Of a DNA stretch of 64,000 nucleotides, positions 27,205 through 35,222 are shown piece after piece. How positions within the stretch are numbered: position 1 is the stretch's first letter; each line of letters starts with the position of its first letter. The DNA lies in contig JAFEDR010000009.1 in the NCBI GenBank assembly GCA_018241525.1, forward strand, positions 930,001-994,000, in the 5' to 3' direction. A program made the position numbers and the translations under genes. The notes below the pieces were generated by a model that saw nothing but the letters and a program-made list of their open reading frames with translations, made no database searches and was not told where the DNA came from. The stretch comes from Pseudomonadota bacterium. GTDB lineage: Bacteria; Pseudomonadota; Gammaproteobacteria; Steroidobacterales; Steroidobacteraceae.

Positions 27205-27293
27205 GAACCGTGCAGGCCACCACCGGACGGCGCGCCGGCGGCAGCGGTATCCGCGGTGCTTCGTGACGCTCGTCCGGACCGCGATCCGGCTTC

Positions 27294-29552
27294 GTGGCAA
27301 CGTTAATTCCTTGTCTGCTCAGCACGGACGGATTCGTGTCTCTGGGACCCCACGGCGAAATCCCCCGCTACCTCGAGGTCCTGCGACGCCTGGTGCCGCA
27401 GGCTCGACGCATCGACCTGTTCGGGTCCGATGGCCGGCTGATCTGCGGCACGGCGCCGGATGAGCTGACGGGCCTGCGCCCGCTCGTGGCGCGTCTGCTC
27501 GACAAGGCCGGCCTGCAGGGCCAGTCGGTGAGCGGGCTGCAGCGGGTCGTGCGCGGGCGGCCCGTGCACCTGCTGGTGGTACGGGACGCGGAGGGCGCGG
27601 CCCGCGGCGTCGTCAGCATCCTCGGCCGCCGCGTCGACGATGACGCGACGACGCCGGAACTCGCCGAGATTCACGCAGCGGCAGAGCCGGCGCTGCCGTT
27701 GCTTGGTCAGTTCCTCGCACAGCGCGGCCTGCTCGAGACCATCGAGCGGCGCGCCGCGGAGACCGTCGAGCTCAAGGCGCTGCTCGACTTCGACCAGATC
27801 CAGGCGTCGACCGCCTTCGGCGGCGACGCCGTCAAGGCGGCGCTCGGCGCGATCGCCGACCGCCTCGAGGCAGATGTCGTGGTGCTGAACGTGCCGGCCT
27901 CGGGCCTGCGCCTCGCATACACGCGGCCTTCGGCACCGACCGGCGAGGCGGAACCTCTGCTTGAGTGCGCACGCACCTCGCTGTTCGAGGCAATCGTGGC
28001 GAAGGCCGGGTCGGTCGCGCTCGAGCGCCTCGAGCCGACGGGCGCCGGCGGCGCCGCCTACCGCGCGCTCGTCGTACCGCTCTGGCACGGCCACGTCGTG
28101 CACGGCGCCATCGGCGTCTTCCGCAAAGGTGGCCGGCCGGCCTTCGATCTCAGCCACGCGAGACTCGTCGAGCAGCTGCGGGTGCGTCTCACGGAGCTCG
28201 TCGCGAATACCTACGACGAGCGCACCGGGCTGCTGACTCGGCAGGCGTTCGAGGATCAGGCCCGCGACCGCATGCTTCGCTTTCCGGACAGCCCGCGTTG
28301 CGTGATCTACGGCAACCTCGACCGGCTGCATGCGGTCAATGACCTGTTCGGTTTCGCGCCGGGCGACGAGGTCCTGCGCCGCGTGGCGGGCCTGTGGAAG
28401 GAGAGCGCGCTGCCCGCGGACAGCATCCTCGCGCGGCTCTCCGGCGACCGCTTCGTCGCGCTGCTGATGGACTCGAGCCTTGACCAGGCCTGCGCGTGGG
28501 CGGAGCGCCTGCGCGCGGCGATCGCGTCGATGCCGCCGCCGCCGGGCTGTTCGGGGCTGCAGGTGACCGCGAGCCTCGGCGTAGCGCCGCTGCCGTCGTG
28601 GCAGACGCTCAACCACGCGCTGGCGGCCGCCGAGTCGGCCTGCAAGGCGGCGAAGGATCGGGGCCGCAACCGGGTCGACGTGTTTGCCGACGCGGATGCC
28701 AGCCTGATGCGCCGCCACGACGATCTGCGCGTGTTCCGGCACCTGAACGAAGCTTTCGACTCGGAACGGTTCCGGCTGTTCGCCCAGCCCATCGTGCCGC
28801 TGATTGATCGCGGCCGCGCACCGGAATACGAGGTGCTGGTGCGCCTGCTCGACGACCGCGGGCGGCTGCAGTTCCCGGACGAGTTCCTGTCTGCGGCGAC
28901 GCGGTACCAGATGCTGGGCCGGCTCGACCAATGGGTCCTGCGCACGGCGCTCGGACTGCTGGCCGGCGCCCGCGACCGGCTGGACGCGGCCGGCACGCGC
29001 TTCTGGATCAATGTTTCCGGTCAGTCGCTCGGCCGGCCCGAGTACACCGAGCTCGTCTGCTCGCTGCTGCGGGAGTCGGCGCTGCCGAACGGGGCGGTCG
29101 GATTCGAGATCACGGAAAATGCCGCGATCGCGAGCCTCGAGGCGGCGAAGCGCTGCATCGAGGAGCTGCGAGTCATCGGCTGCGAGTTTGCGCTCGATGA
29201 CTTCGGCACCGGACTGTCCTCGCTCGCGTACCTGAAGGAACTGCGCGTCGCGAAGCTCAAAATCGCCGGCAGCTTCATCCGCGACCTCAAGGGCGACCCG
29301 CGCTCCGAATCGCTGCTGCGCGCGGTGCTGCTGGCAGCCGAGCAACTCGGCCTCGAGACCGTGGCCGAGTGCGTCGAGGAACCAAACAGCATCGGGCGCC
29401 TGGCGGCGCTCGGCGTCACGTACGGGCAGGGCTTCGCGCTCGGCAAGCCGGAGCCGCTCGAGGCCGTACTCGCCTCGCTCGGCCAGCGGCCGGCGACGAC
29501 CGGCGCTGCCGGGCCACTGGCGATCGTGCGGACGACCGGCACGAACCGCTGA
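27294..29552 (+). CDS. Degenerate GGDEF / EAL domain protein (c-di-GMP signalling)
   Basis: 752 residues, GTG start. No membrane segment is visible. Residues 1-145 are an unrecognised sensory region, about 150-310 look GAF-like, 315-470 are GGDEF and 490-735 are EAL. The GGDEF loop reads SGDRF (383-387), so cyclase activity is unlikely. In the EAL domain the signature is EVL (E513 kept), DDFGTG is intact, the N of NVSGQSL, the E of EITEN and the E of AECVEE are kept, but KID reads KIA. It is thus probably a weak phosphodiesterase or a c-di-GMP/GTP sensor. A CRP-type palindrome lies upstream. Confidence 0.85.
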   Translation: MATLIPCLLSTDGFVSLGPHGEIPRYLEVLRRLVPQARRIDLFGSDGRLICGTAPDELTGLRPLVARLLDKAGLQGQSVSGLQRVVRGRPVHLLVVRDAEGAARGVVSILGRRVDDDATTPELAEIHAAAEPALPLLGQFLAQRGLLETIERRAAETVELKALLDFDQIQASTAFGGDAVKAALGAIADRLEADVVVLNVPASGLRLAYTRPSAPTGEAEPLLECARTSLFEAIVAKAGSVALERLEPTGAGGAAYRALVVPLWHGHVVHGAIGVFRKGGRPAFDLSHARLVEQLRVRLTELVANTYDERTGLLTRQAFEDQARDRMLRFPDSPRCVIYGNLDRLHAVNDLFGFAPGDEVLRRVAGLWKESALPADSILARLSGDRFVALLMDSSLDQACAWAERLRAAIASMPPPPGCSGLQVTASLGVAPLPSWQTLNHALAAAESACKAAKDRGRNRVDVFADADASLMRRHDDLRVFRHLNEAFDSERFRLFAQPIVPLIDRGRAPEYEVLVRLLDDRGRLQFPDEFLSAATRYQMLGRLDQWVLRTALGLLAGARDRLDAAGTRFWINVSGQSLGRPEYTELVCSLLRESALPNGAVGFEITENAAIASLEAAKRCIEELRVIGCEFALDDFGTGLSSLAYLKELRVAKLKIAGSFIRDLKGDPRSESLLRAVLLAAEQLGLETVAECVEEPNSIGRLAALGVTYGQGFALGKPEPLEAVLASLGQRPATTGAAGPLAIVRTTGTNR

Positions 29553-29568
29553 CCCGGGCCGCACCGCC

Positions 29569-30225
29569 TCAGCCCGCGCGCACCCGCTCCCGCGCCAGCA
29601 GCCCCACGCTCGCGGTCAGCACAAGGATCGTCACCAGCGAGCTGACCGCCATCGTCGTCGCCGACGGCGGTGGCGGCGCAAGCGTCATGCCGGCGATCGT
29701 CATGAGTAGCGACAGGGCCGCCGTCGCAAGGATGGCCCAGCGGCGCCGTGGCGCGAGCCGCGTGCGCCGCGCGTAGAAGGCCGCGCCCGCAACCAGCACT
29801 GCCGCTTCGAGGCCGAGGGCGACCGGCAGGCGATCGTACAGACCGAGACCGAGCGGGATCGAGGCTGCGCCGACGAGCGGTAGCTCCGGGCGGTGGACCA
29901 CCACGTCGAGCAGCCAGTGCGAGGCGACGGCGGCGGCCATCAGCAGGGCCGCGCGGCCCGGCGTCGCCTGGGCCGCCCACCCCACCGCCGCTGCCGCAAG
30001 CGCAGACCATGCGAGCGATGCGATCAGCCCGTGCGAGTACGGGAACACGAAGGACGGCTGCGACGAGACTCCCGGTGCCGGCAGTGCCACGGTCTCGACG
30101 CCGGCAAGCACCAGTATCCAGAGCACCGTGTCGAGCCACAGCGCGGCGAAAACGAGCCAACCGGCGTTGATGCGTGGCTCGCAGCCTGCGATCGCGAGCC
30201 CGGCACCGACGTGACCTGCAAACAT
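29569..30225 (-). CDS. Polytopic membrane protein, metal-hydrolase-like (YdjM type)
   Basis: 218 residues from ATG 30225, chosen because the membrane pattern starts there (MFAGHVGAGLAIAGC). About six hydrophobic segments. Histidines occur in the spaced order GHVGAGLA, YSHGLIASL and ASHWLLDVVVHRPELPL, resembling the YdjM/LexA-regulated membrane-hydrolase group, with an LYDRLPVALGLE loop. Catalysis is unproven. The longer reading frame upstream to 30381 has no membrane or family signal. It converges on the GGDEF-EAL gene and is divergent from the Fur-regulated operon. Confidence 0.7.
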   Translation of the reverse strand: MFAGHVGAGLAIAGCEPRINAGWLVFAALWLDTVLWILVLAGVETVALPAPGVSSQPSFVFPYSHGLIASLAWSALAAAAVGWAAQATPGRAALLMAAAVASHWLLDVVVHRPELPLVGAASIPLGLGLYDRLPVALGLEAAVLVAGAAFYARRTRLAPRRRWAILATAALSLLMTIAGMTLAPPPPSATTMAVSSLVTILVLTASVGLLARERVRAG

Positions 30226-30408
30226 CGCGGAGTCCTCGCGCCGGGCGGTCTCGCAGCATCGCGCGCCACGGCCTCCGCGCCGCGAGCGCCAATTGCGATT
30301 CAGCGGGCAGTAGACCAGAAGCCCGCGGATGCTCCAACCGCGCGGGACCTTGCCGGTGGCTTCAGCCGGAGATCGGCGCAATCGCCGGACGTGCGTGTGA
30401 GAACCGCA

Positions 30409-30438
30409 TTGCCAACGAGGTCGGGTGCTTGCTAGAGT
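30409..30438 (+). promoter_or_regulatory. Sigma-70-type promoter of the iron-regulated operon
   Basis: TTGCCA (30409-30414) and TAGAGT (30433-30438) are 18 bases apart. Transcription would begin at about 30444-30446, inside the adjoining Fur box, an arrangement that lets bound Fur block polymerase. Confidence 0.6.
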
Positions 30439-30442
30439 AAGA

Positions 30443-30461
30443 AATGAGAATCATTCGCATT
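30443..30461 (+). promoter_or_regulatory. Fur box
   Basis: AATGAGAATCATTCGCATT fits the 19-base Fur consensus GATAATGATAATCATTATC at most positions, keeping the ATGAGAATCATT core. It sits immediately after the -10 box and before the peroxidase gene. Iron-replete repression of the downstream operon is the expected effect. Confidence 0.85.
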
Positions 30462-30502
30462 AATATATGTCGTATTTCCAGACACCTACGTATTGCGCTG
30501 CG

Positions 30503-31900
30503 ATGCACCATTCAAGCCCACGCGCGTTCCTGCTCGTCGCGGCGGCATCGATCGCGTTACTGCTCGCCGGCTGCGAGGGCGACGCAGGATCCTCCTCCGC
30601 GAACCCGGCCGTGAGCGGACTGTCTGTCGCGGCGAGGCTGGGCGAGCAGATCTTCCGCGATACGGCGCTGTCGGCTTCGGGCCGGCAGTCGTGCGCGACC
30701 TGCCACGTGAGGGATTTCGCGTTCGCGTCCGACCCGACTGCCGCGGGTCCGGATCGGGGCCTGCCGGTCGCGGTCGGCGGGCCGGCCATGACGCGTACCG
30801 GCTTTCGGAATACGCCCTCGATCATGTACCTCGCCTTCGCCCCCACATTCGCCGTCGACGCCGACGGGACGCCGAACGGCGGGTTCTTCCGTGACGGTCG
30901 TGCCGGCACGCTCGCCGAGCAGGCGATCGCACCGTTCCTGAGCGCCATCGAGATGGCGAACAGCGACTCGGCGGCGGTGGCGGCAAGACTGAGCGCGCGA
31001 CCCTACTTCGGCGATTTCGTCGCGCTCTACGGCAGCGACGTGCTCGCCGACGCTGACGTCACGCTGGGGCGCATCGGCGAGGCACTCGCGGCCTACGAGC
31101 GCGAGGACCCAGAGTTCCGTCCGTTTTCGAGCAAGTTCGATGCCTGGCGCAATGGCCGGGTGGCGCTGAGCGAGCGGGAGCTGCGGGGGCTCGCGCTGTT
31201 CAACAACCCCGCCAAGGGCAACTGCGCGGCGTGCCATCCGAGCGCGTCGGCCGACGGCGTGACGCCGGCGCTGTTCACGGACTTCAGCTACGACAACCTC
31301 GGCGTACCGAGGAATGGGGCGATCCCGGCCAACGCCCCGTACCCGCCGGACGGAACCCCGTTGAACGGTGACGACGGCTTGCGACCGTACTACGACCTCG
31401 GGTTGTGCGGCCCGTTCCGCGACGACGGCGGGCGCGACCGCGGCGCGCTCTGCGGCCAGTTCAAGGTGCCTTCGCTGCGCAACGTGGCGCTCACGGCGCC
31501 GTACTTCCACAACGGGCGCTTCGCCACGTTGCGCGAGGTGCTCGCCTTCTACGTGCGCCGCGACACGGCTCCCGCGGAGTGGTACCCGGTCGCGGACGGC
31601 GCGGTCGTCCTCAAGTTCGATGACCTGCCGGCGCGCTACGGCGGGCGATTCACAGTGCTGGCGGATGCGCCCGGCAGCGACGCCGGCTACGCCGGCAACG
31701 TCAACACGGCCGAGATCCCGTACAACCGCCGGCTCGGCGAGACGCCGGCCCTCGATGCCGATGACATCGACGACGTAGTCGCCTTCCTGTGCACCCTCAC
31801 CGACGGCTTCGACGCGAGCACGCCGGCGCCCCAGTCCCTTCCGCCGCAATGCGCGGACCCACCCGTTCCGGCAGCCGCCGCGAGGATCGTGACACCATGA
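30503..31900 (+). CDS. Di-heme cytochrome c peroxidase / MauG-family lipoprotein
   Basis: 465 residues from ATG 30503. A lipobox (LLLAGCEG, C24) predicts a lipid-anchored periplasmic protein. Two CxxCH heme sites are visible: CATCHVRDF near the N-terminus and CAACHPS in the middle, with conserved CCP phrases GRAGTLAEQA, LRNVALTAPYFHNGRF and DIDDVVAFLCTL. The family reduces peroxide or oxidises protein and small-molecule substrates. An earlier ATG at 30467 is only five bases after the Fur box and would give an awkward N-terminus. The stop overlaps the porin start (ATGA). Confidence 0.9.
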   Translation: MHHSSPRAFLLVAAASIALLLAGCEGDAGSSSANPAVSGLSVAARLGEQIFRDTALSASGRQSCATCHVRDFAFASDPTAAGPDRGLPVAVGGPAMTRTGFRNTPSIMYLAFAPTFAVDADGTPNGGFFRDGRAGTLAEQAIAPFLSAIEMANSDSAAVAARLSARPYFGDFVALYGSDVLADADVTLGRIGEALAAYEREDPEFRPFSSKFDAWRNGRVALSERELRGLALFNNPAKGNCAACHPSASADGVTPALFTDFSYDNLGVPRNGAIPANAPYPPDGTPLNGDDGLRPYYDLGLCGPFRDDGGRDRGALCGQFKVPSLRNVALTAPYFHNGRFATLREVLAFYVRRDTAPAEWYPVADGAVVLKFDDLPARYGGRFTVLADAPGSDAGYAGNVNTAEIPYNRRLGETPALDADDIDDVVAFLCTLTDGFDASTPAPQSLPPQCADPPVPAAAARIVTP

Positions 31901-33285
31901 ACCATCGACCCCTGACCGGCCTGTTGCTGTTCTTGCTGCTGGGCGGCGCCTTGCCTGCGCGCGCCGCCGACGCGGGCCTCGCCGACACGGAGCGAAGGCT
32001 CGAGCAGCGCATCGACCGTCTGCAGGAGGAGCTCGATGCGCTGAGGGTCGAGCTACGAGCGCTGAAAGGCGACGCCAGTGCAGTCGTGGCGGCGGCCCCG
32101 CCGAAGCCCGCCGCGCCGCCCGTGCCGCCCGCGCCCCAAGACGCCGCACCTCTCGCCGGCGCCTCGGCCGACCTTTCGCTCTGGGGCTATGGCGAGGCGT
32201 ACTACATGCGCCCGACCCGCATCGGCGCGAGCACCGAGTTCGACCTGGCACGCGCGGTGTTCGGCATCGGCTACCGCTTCGATGATCGCACGGTCTTCAA
32301 TTCCGAGTTCGAGGTCGAGCATGCCGTGTCCTCCGCCGGAGATCGTGGCGAGGTCGAGGTGGAGCAATTCTTCATCGATCACCAGCTCGCCGACTGGGCG
32401 GGCGTCAAGGCCGGGCTCTTCCTGATGCCATTCGGGCTCCTGAACGAGCACCACGAGCCGACCAACTTCTATGGGGTGCAGCGCAATTTCGTCGAGACGC
32501 TGATCATCCCGAGCACCTGGCGCGAAGGCGGCGTCGCCTTGCACGGCGCCACCACGTCGGGCTGGCGCTGGGACGCCGGCCTCACCACCGGGCTCAACCT
32601 CCAGGGGTGGGAAGCGAACCCAGAGGATCCGCTCTATCGCACCGCCTACGAGCTCGGCGGCGGCGATGCAGCGCCCTTCCAGGCGATGCACCAGGAGCTG
32701 CAGTTCGCGCGCGCCCAGAACCTCTCGCAGTACTTATCGCTGGGATACACCGGCGTGCCGGGACTCCTTGCCGGGGCGGCGGTATTCACGGGCAAAACCG
32801 CGCTACCGGCCCAGCCGCCGGGACTACCGGACGTTCGCGCAACGCTCTGGGAAGCGCACGCCCGCTGGACGCGCGGCGCGGCCGACCTTTCGGCGGTCTA
32901 CGCCCGCGGCACGCTCTCGAACACGGCCGCGTACAACCTCGCGAACCCGGGGTCCTCGAATCCGCTGCCGGCTGCCTTCCTCGGCTACTACCTGCAGGGC
33001 GCCTATACGGTCTGGCAGAACGATCGCTACCGCCTGGCGCCCTTCGTGCGCGTCGAGCGCTACGATCTCGGCGCGTCCTACGACGGCATTGCGCCGGGAT
33101 TCGCCACTGTGCCGGTCGGGCTCGCGGCTGACGGCAAGCCCTGGCCGCAGCCGCGTGACCGGGTCTGGACCGCCGGCGCGAACTTCTACCTGAATCCACA
33201 CGTGGTGCTGAAGGCGGACTACCAGCATTTCAGCGAGAATCCGGACCTCACGCGCGTCGACCTCGGGCTCGGCCTGAGCTTCTGA
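31897..33285 (+). CDS. Porin of the OprP/phosphate-selective type
   Basis: 462 residues. Signal peptide (about 1-23, ends ARAAD), then a coiled-coil (TERRLEQRIDRLQEELDAL, about 30-60), a Pro/Ala linker and a 16-strand-type barrel with GYGEAYYMRP, EVEVEQFFIDHQLADWAGVKAG and LFLMPFGLLNEHHEPTNFYG. It ends with LGLGLSF, with a terminal phenylalanine as outer-membrane proteins require. The coiled-coil is of the kind that trimerises porins. Co-transcribed with the peroxidase through the ATGA overlap, it probably admits the substrate or metal chelate on which the operon acts. Confidence 0.88.
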   Translation: MNHRPLTGLLLFLLLGGALPARAADAGLADTERRLEQRIDRLQEELDALRVELRALKGDASAVVAAAPPKPAAPPVPPAPQDAAPLAGASADLSLWGYGEAYYMRPTRIGASTEFDLARAVFGIGYRFDDRTVFNSEFEVEHAVSSAGDRGEVEVEQFFIDHQLADWAGVKAGLFLMPFGLLNEHHEPTNFYGVQRNFVETLIIPSTWREGGVALHGATTSGWRWDAGLTTGLNLQGWEANPEDPLYRTAYELGGGDAAPFQAMHQELQFARAQNLSQYLSLGYTGVPGLLAGAAVFTGKTALPAQPPGLPDVRATLWEAHARWTRGAADLSAVYARGTLSNTAAYNLANPGSSNPLPAAFLGYYLQGAYTVWQNDRYRLAPFVRVERYDLGASYDGIAPGFATVPVGLAADGKPWPQPRDRVWTAGANFYLNPHVVLKADYQHFSENPDLTRVDLGLGLSF

Positions 33286-33303
33286 CTCGATACCGGAGGC
33301 CGC

Positions 33304-33831
33304 ATGGGTTCGAAGACGAGGTGGACGTGGCTGCCGCTCGCGACCGTCGCGGCCGCGGCGCCGGCGCACGCGATGGTCTACCTGAGCGTCGAGCAGGCGC
33401 AGCGCCTGATGTTCGGAGCCGCCGCGCTTGAGCCGCTGCCGCTGGCGCTCGGAGCGGACGATGTCGCGGCGGTCGAGCACGCGAGTGGCACTCGCTACCG
33501 AACGGGTGCGCTGCGTGGCTGGAAGGCAGCCGACGGCTATCTGTACGTGGACCAGGTGGTTGGCAAGCACGACCTGATCACCTATGCGGTCGCCCTGACG
33601 GCGGCGGGCACCGTCCGTCAGGTCGAGATTCTCGAATACCGCGAGGCCTACGGCGGCGAGGTGCGCGGCGCGGCCTGGCGCGGTCAGTTCGTCGGTCGCA
33701 AATTCGGCGACCCGGTCGCGACCGGTCGCGACATCCAGAACATCAGCGGCGCCACCCTCTCCTGCCAGCATCTTGCGGACGGCATCCGTCGCCTGCTCGC
33801 CGTGCATGCGCTCGTCGTCGCACCGCGCTGA
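33304..33831 (+). CDS. Periplasmic FMN-binding domain protein
   Basis: 175 residues with a strong CGGAGG ribosome site. Signal peptide (about 1-23, PAHAM). The FMN_bind domain covers about 85-165, with the flavinylation motif SGATLS near 150: in this family ApbE attaches FMN through a phosphoester to the threonine of S/T-GAT. The ApbE gene follows directly, so the pair is self-sufficient. Role: carry single electrons on the outer side of the cytoplasmic membrane. Confidence 0.88.
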   Translation: MGSKTRWTWLPLATVAAAAPAHAMVYLSVEQAQRLMFGAAALEPLPLALGADDVAAVEHASGTRYRTGALRGWKAADGYLYVDQVVGKHDLITYAVALTAAGTVRQVEILEYREAYGGEVRGAAWRGQFVGRKFGDPVATGRDIQNISGATLSCQHLADGIRRLLAVHALVVAPR

Positions 33832-34687
33832 GCCCGCCGCGAGCGTGCGTCGCGCCCGGCCGGTGCTGGGCACGCTCGTCGAGATCGAGGCGCACACGCC
33901 GCGCGGCGAGTCGGCTGCGCAGGAGGCGATCGATGCTGCCTACGCGGAGATCGCGGACATCCACCGGCGCATGAGCGTCCACGACCCGGCCAGCGAGCTG
34001 AGCGAACTCAATGGCACGGCGAGCCGTCGGCCGGTCGTGCTCGGCGAGCAGACCGCGCGCGTGCTCGCGACGGCGCTCCGCTTCGCAGCCGAGAGCGGTG
34101 GCGCCTTCGATCCGACCGTGGCCGGCCATCTGCAGGCGCTCGGCAGCCTGCCCGTCCATGGTGACGACGCGCTCGACCCGCGGGCGCGATGGTCGGACGT
34201 GCAGTTTCTGGACGACCGTCGAGTTCGCTTCCGGCGACCGCTGCGCGTCGACCTGGGCGGGATCGCCAAGGGCTACGCGGTCGACCGTGCGCTTGCGGTG
34301 CTGCGGTGCGCCGGCGTCCGTCGGGCGATCGTCAACGCCGGTGGCGACCTCGCGCTCTATGGCCGCGCACCACAGGTGATCCACCTGCGCGATCCCGCGA
34401 GCGGTCGCCCGGCCCGTTCGCTCGCGCTACGCGCGGGCGCGATCGCGAGTTCCGCAGCGACCTTCTCGAGGCGCGTGCGGGACGGCCGCATGGTGTCGGA
34501 TCTGATCGACCCGCGAGACGGTGCACCGCTCGTGTCCGGGACGGGCGTCAGCGTCGTGGCGGGCGATTGCCTGACGGCGGACGCGCTCACGAAGGTCGTG
34601 CTGTTCGCGCCGCCCGCGATTGCGGCGCGCGTCCTTGCCGGTGCCGGTGCGCGAGCCATCGTGCAGCCCAGCGGGGCGGCGCCTTGA
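33806..34687 (+). CDS. apbE: FAD:protein FMN transferase
   Basis: 293 residues from ATG 33806, which overlaps the FMN-binding gene by 26 bases; GTG 33845 is an alternative. The ApbE pattern is complete: GTLVEIEAHTP near the N-terminus, RRMSVHDPASELSELN, VDLGGIAKGYAVDRA, AIVNAGGDLALYG, and the late motif ASSAATFSRR with SDLIDPRDGAP. ApbE transfers FMN from FAD to threonine in proteins such as the preceding FMN-binding gene product. No lipobox or clear signal peptide is visible with either start, unusual for a family that mostly acts in the periplasm. Confidence 0.9.
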   Translation: MRSSSHRAEPAASVRRARPVLGTLVEIEAHTPRGESAAQEAIDAAYAEIADIHRRMSVHDPASELSELNGTASRRPVVLGEQTARVLATALRFAAESGGAFDPTVAGHLQALGSLPVHGDDALDPRARWSDVQFLDDRRVRFRRPLRVDLGGIAKGYAVDRALAVLRCAGVRRAIVNAGGDLALYGRAPQVIHLRDPASGRPARSLALRAGAIASSAATFSRRVRDGRMVSDLIDPRDGAPLVSGTGVSVVAGDCLTADALTKVVLFAPPAIAARVLAGAGARAIVQPSGAAP

Positions 34688-35181
34688 GGTCCCCCGGACG
34701 ACCGACGCACGGTGTCCGGCAGCTCGGGCCACGCCACCGGATCGCGATCTACCTGAGCGGCGCGCTGCTGCTCGTCTCGGGTGCGGGCTGGCTCGTGGCC
34801 CGCTACGTCCTGCGGGCGTCGACGGGCGACCCCGATCTGCCCCACCCGAGCGAACTCTGGTGGCTGCGGCTGCACGGCGCCGCGGTGATCGGCTTCCTCG
34901 TGGCCTTCGGCGGGCTCCTGCCGGGGCACGTCCTGTACGGCTGGCGCCACCACTTCAACCGCGGCAGCGGTGCGACGCTCCTGGGCGTCGCGTTCGCGCT
35001 GGCGCTGACGGGCTACGGGCTCTATTACGTCGGCGATGACCGCTGGCGGGCCACGATCAGCGTCAGCCACTGGGTCGTCGGCCTTGTCGCCGCGGCCGGC
35101 CTCCTCTGGCACGTGATCGCCGGGCGACGGCTGCTGCGTCGCTCGCGAGCGGATGAATCCACTCGCGGCCACCGCCGCTGA
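34684..35181 (+). CDS. Small cytochrome b-like membrane protein (DUF4405 type)
   Basis: 165 residues from TTG 34684, which overlaps the apbE stop (TTGA). Four hydrophobic segments lie at about 23-43, 58-78, 92-110 and 122-142. Histidines in the membrane segments (LRLHGAAVIG, GHVLYGWRHHF, SHWVVGL and LLWHVIAGRR) could hold two b hemes. Such proteins occur with ApbE/FMN-binding genes and would pass quinol electrons to the periplasmic flavoprotein. The TTG start is a choice by spacing and remains uncertain. Confidence 0.72.
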   Translation: MRSPGRPTHGVRQLGPRHRIAIYLSGALLLVSGAGWLVARYVLRASTGDPDLPHPSELWWLRLHGAAVIGFLVAFGGLLPGHVLYGWRHHFNRGSGATLLGVAFALALTGYGLYYVGDDRWRATISVSHWVVGLVAAAGLLWHVIAGRRLLRRSRADESTRGHRR

Positions 35182-35222
35182 TCGCGCCCACGCCGGCGCG
35201 CCCGGCGCGCTAGACTGCTCGC

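Noticed and set aside
27303..29564. Minus-strand open frame of about 750 codons opposite the GGDEF-EAL gene
   Set aside because: No recognisable domain, and the plus strand carries motifs in order over the full length.
30467..30502. Start of the di-heme peroxidase at ATG 30467
   Set aside because: It lies five bases after the Fur box and adds twelve residues ahead of an otherwise normal lipoprotein signal; no ribosome site is present.
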